A stretch of DNA of 5,914 bases from Gemmatimonadota bacterium (lineage in GTDB: Bacteria > Gemmatimonadota > Gemmatimonadetes > Longimicrobiales > RSA9), in the NCBI GenBank assembly GCA_012027055.1, contig VEPF01000267.1:1-5914 (forward strand), given 5' to 3'. This document shows, one piece after another, positions 5,810 through 5,914 of this stretch (position 1 is its first letter; each line of letters opens with the position of its first letter). A program made the translations under genes and the position numbers. The notes below the pieces were generated by a model. It was not told the DNA's origin, did no database searches, and was given only the letters and a program-made list of their open reading frames with translations.

Positions 5810-5815
5810 CTCCCT
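5810..5815 (-). promoter_or_regulatory. hrcA ribosome binding site in a small hairpin loop
   Basis: AGGGAG lies 9 nt before the ATG at 5798-5800 and supports that start. A short CCAG/CTGG inverted repeat (5806-5809 and 5814-5817) flanks a 4-nt loop made of the GGAG core, so the site may sit in or next to a tiny hairpin. Confidence 0.55.
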
Positions 5816-5836
5816 GGTCCCCGGCTCAGCCATTTA

Positions 5837-5865
5837 ATTTCATTTTCGATCGCCGACCGAGTCAA
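5837..5865 (-). promoter_or_regulatory. Sigma70-like promoter of the hrcA-dnaJ-prmA operon
   Basis: On the minus strand TTGACT (5860-5865, 5 of 6 to TTGACA) and TGAAAT (5837-5842, 4 of 6 to TATAAT) are separated by exactly 17 nt, in the one clearly A/T-rich patch of the window's right end. The expected start of transcription is near 5829-5831, giving a leader of about 30 nt before the ATG at 5800. The -35 region partly resembles the CTTGAA of heat-shock sigma32 promoters, but no CCCCAT-type -10 is present. Confidence 0.6.
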
Positions 5866-5914
5866 GCTGAAGCGGCAGGGCGGCGGCCGGCGTCCGCGCG
5901 CCTCGTCCTTCACG
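5866..5914. other. Unassigned right end upstream of hrcA
   Basis: This is 49 nt of GC-rich sequence upstream of the hrcA promoter. Minus-strand frames end at TGA codons near here (for example the one overlapping the -35 TTGACT, and one at about 5840), so the 3' end of an upstream gene is possible. The stretch is too short to identify. No CIRCE repeat, terminator or tRNA is visible. Confidence 0.3.

Overview
The window is a GC-rich bacterial chromosome segment, roughly two-thirds or more G+C by eye, with third codon positions almost all G or C. It holds seven protein genes. Six lie on the minus strand and are recognisable housekeeping genes. One lies on the plus strand and is not recognised. 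Composition and gene order (hrcA next to dnaJ, then prmA, a HIT protein, a YqeY protein and mutS2) suggest a high-GC phylum such as Gemmatimonadota. This is inferred from gene order and protein style only; no rRNA or other taxonomic marker is present. I see no rRNA, tRNA, CRISPR array, insertion sequence, attachment site or replication origin.

Reading in the direction of minus-strand transcription, from right to left: a sigma70-like promoter (5837-5865) precedes hrcA (heat-shock repressor, 4727-5800). hrcA is followed after 1 nt by dnaJ (Hsp40, 3568-4725) and after 2 more nt by prmA (ribosomal protein L11 methyltransferase, 2705-3565). These three look like one translationally coupled operon. 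A 512-nt break in minus-strand coding follows (2193-2704). Most of it is filled by a plus-strand gene of unknown function (2290-2826), which runs convergently into the 3' end of prmA and overlaps it by 122 nt. A 97-nt divergent gap then leads to the HIT-family nucleotide hydrolase (1848-2192), the GatB/YqeY-domain protein (1358-1798) and the N-terminal two-thirds or less of mutS2, which is cut by the left edge (1-1255).

Functionally the block combines protein-folding control (HrcA, DnaJ), ribosome modification (PrmA) and genes that often travel with them (HIT, YqeY, MutS2). In Firmicutes the related locus is hrcA-grpE-dnaK-dnaJ-prmA-rsmE-mtaB, often near rpsU-yqeY. Here grpE and dnaK are absent between hrcA and dnaJ, and rsmE/mtaB are absent after prmA.

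I do not see a convincing undescribed system. The points most worth a second look are the unknown plus-strand gene and its antisense overlap with prmA, the direct hrcA-dnaJ fusion of the heat-shock operon without a visible CIRCE operator, the start-site reassignment of hrcA, and perfect hairpins whose loops contain the stop codons of the HIT and yqeY genes.
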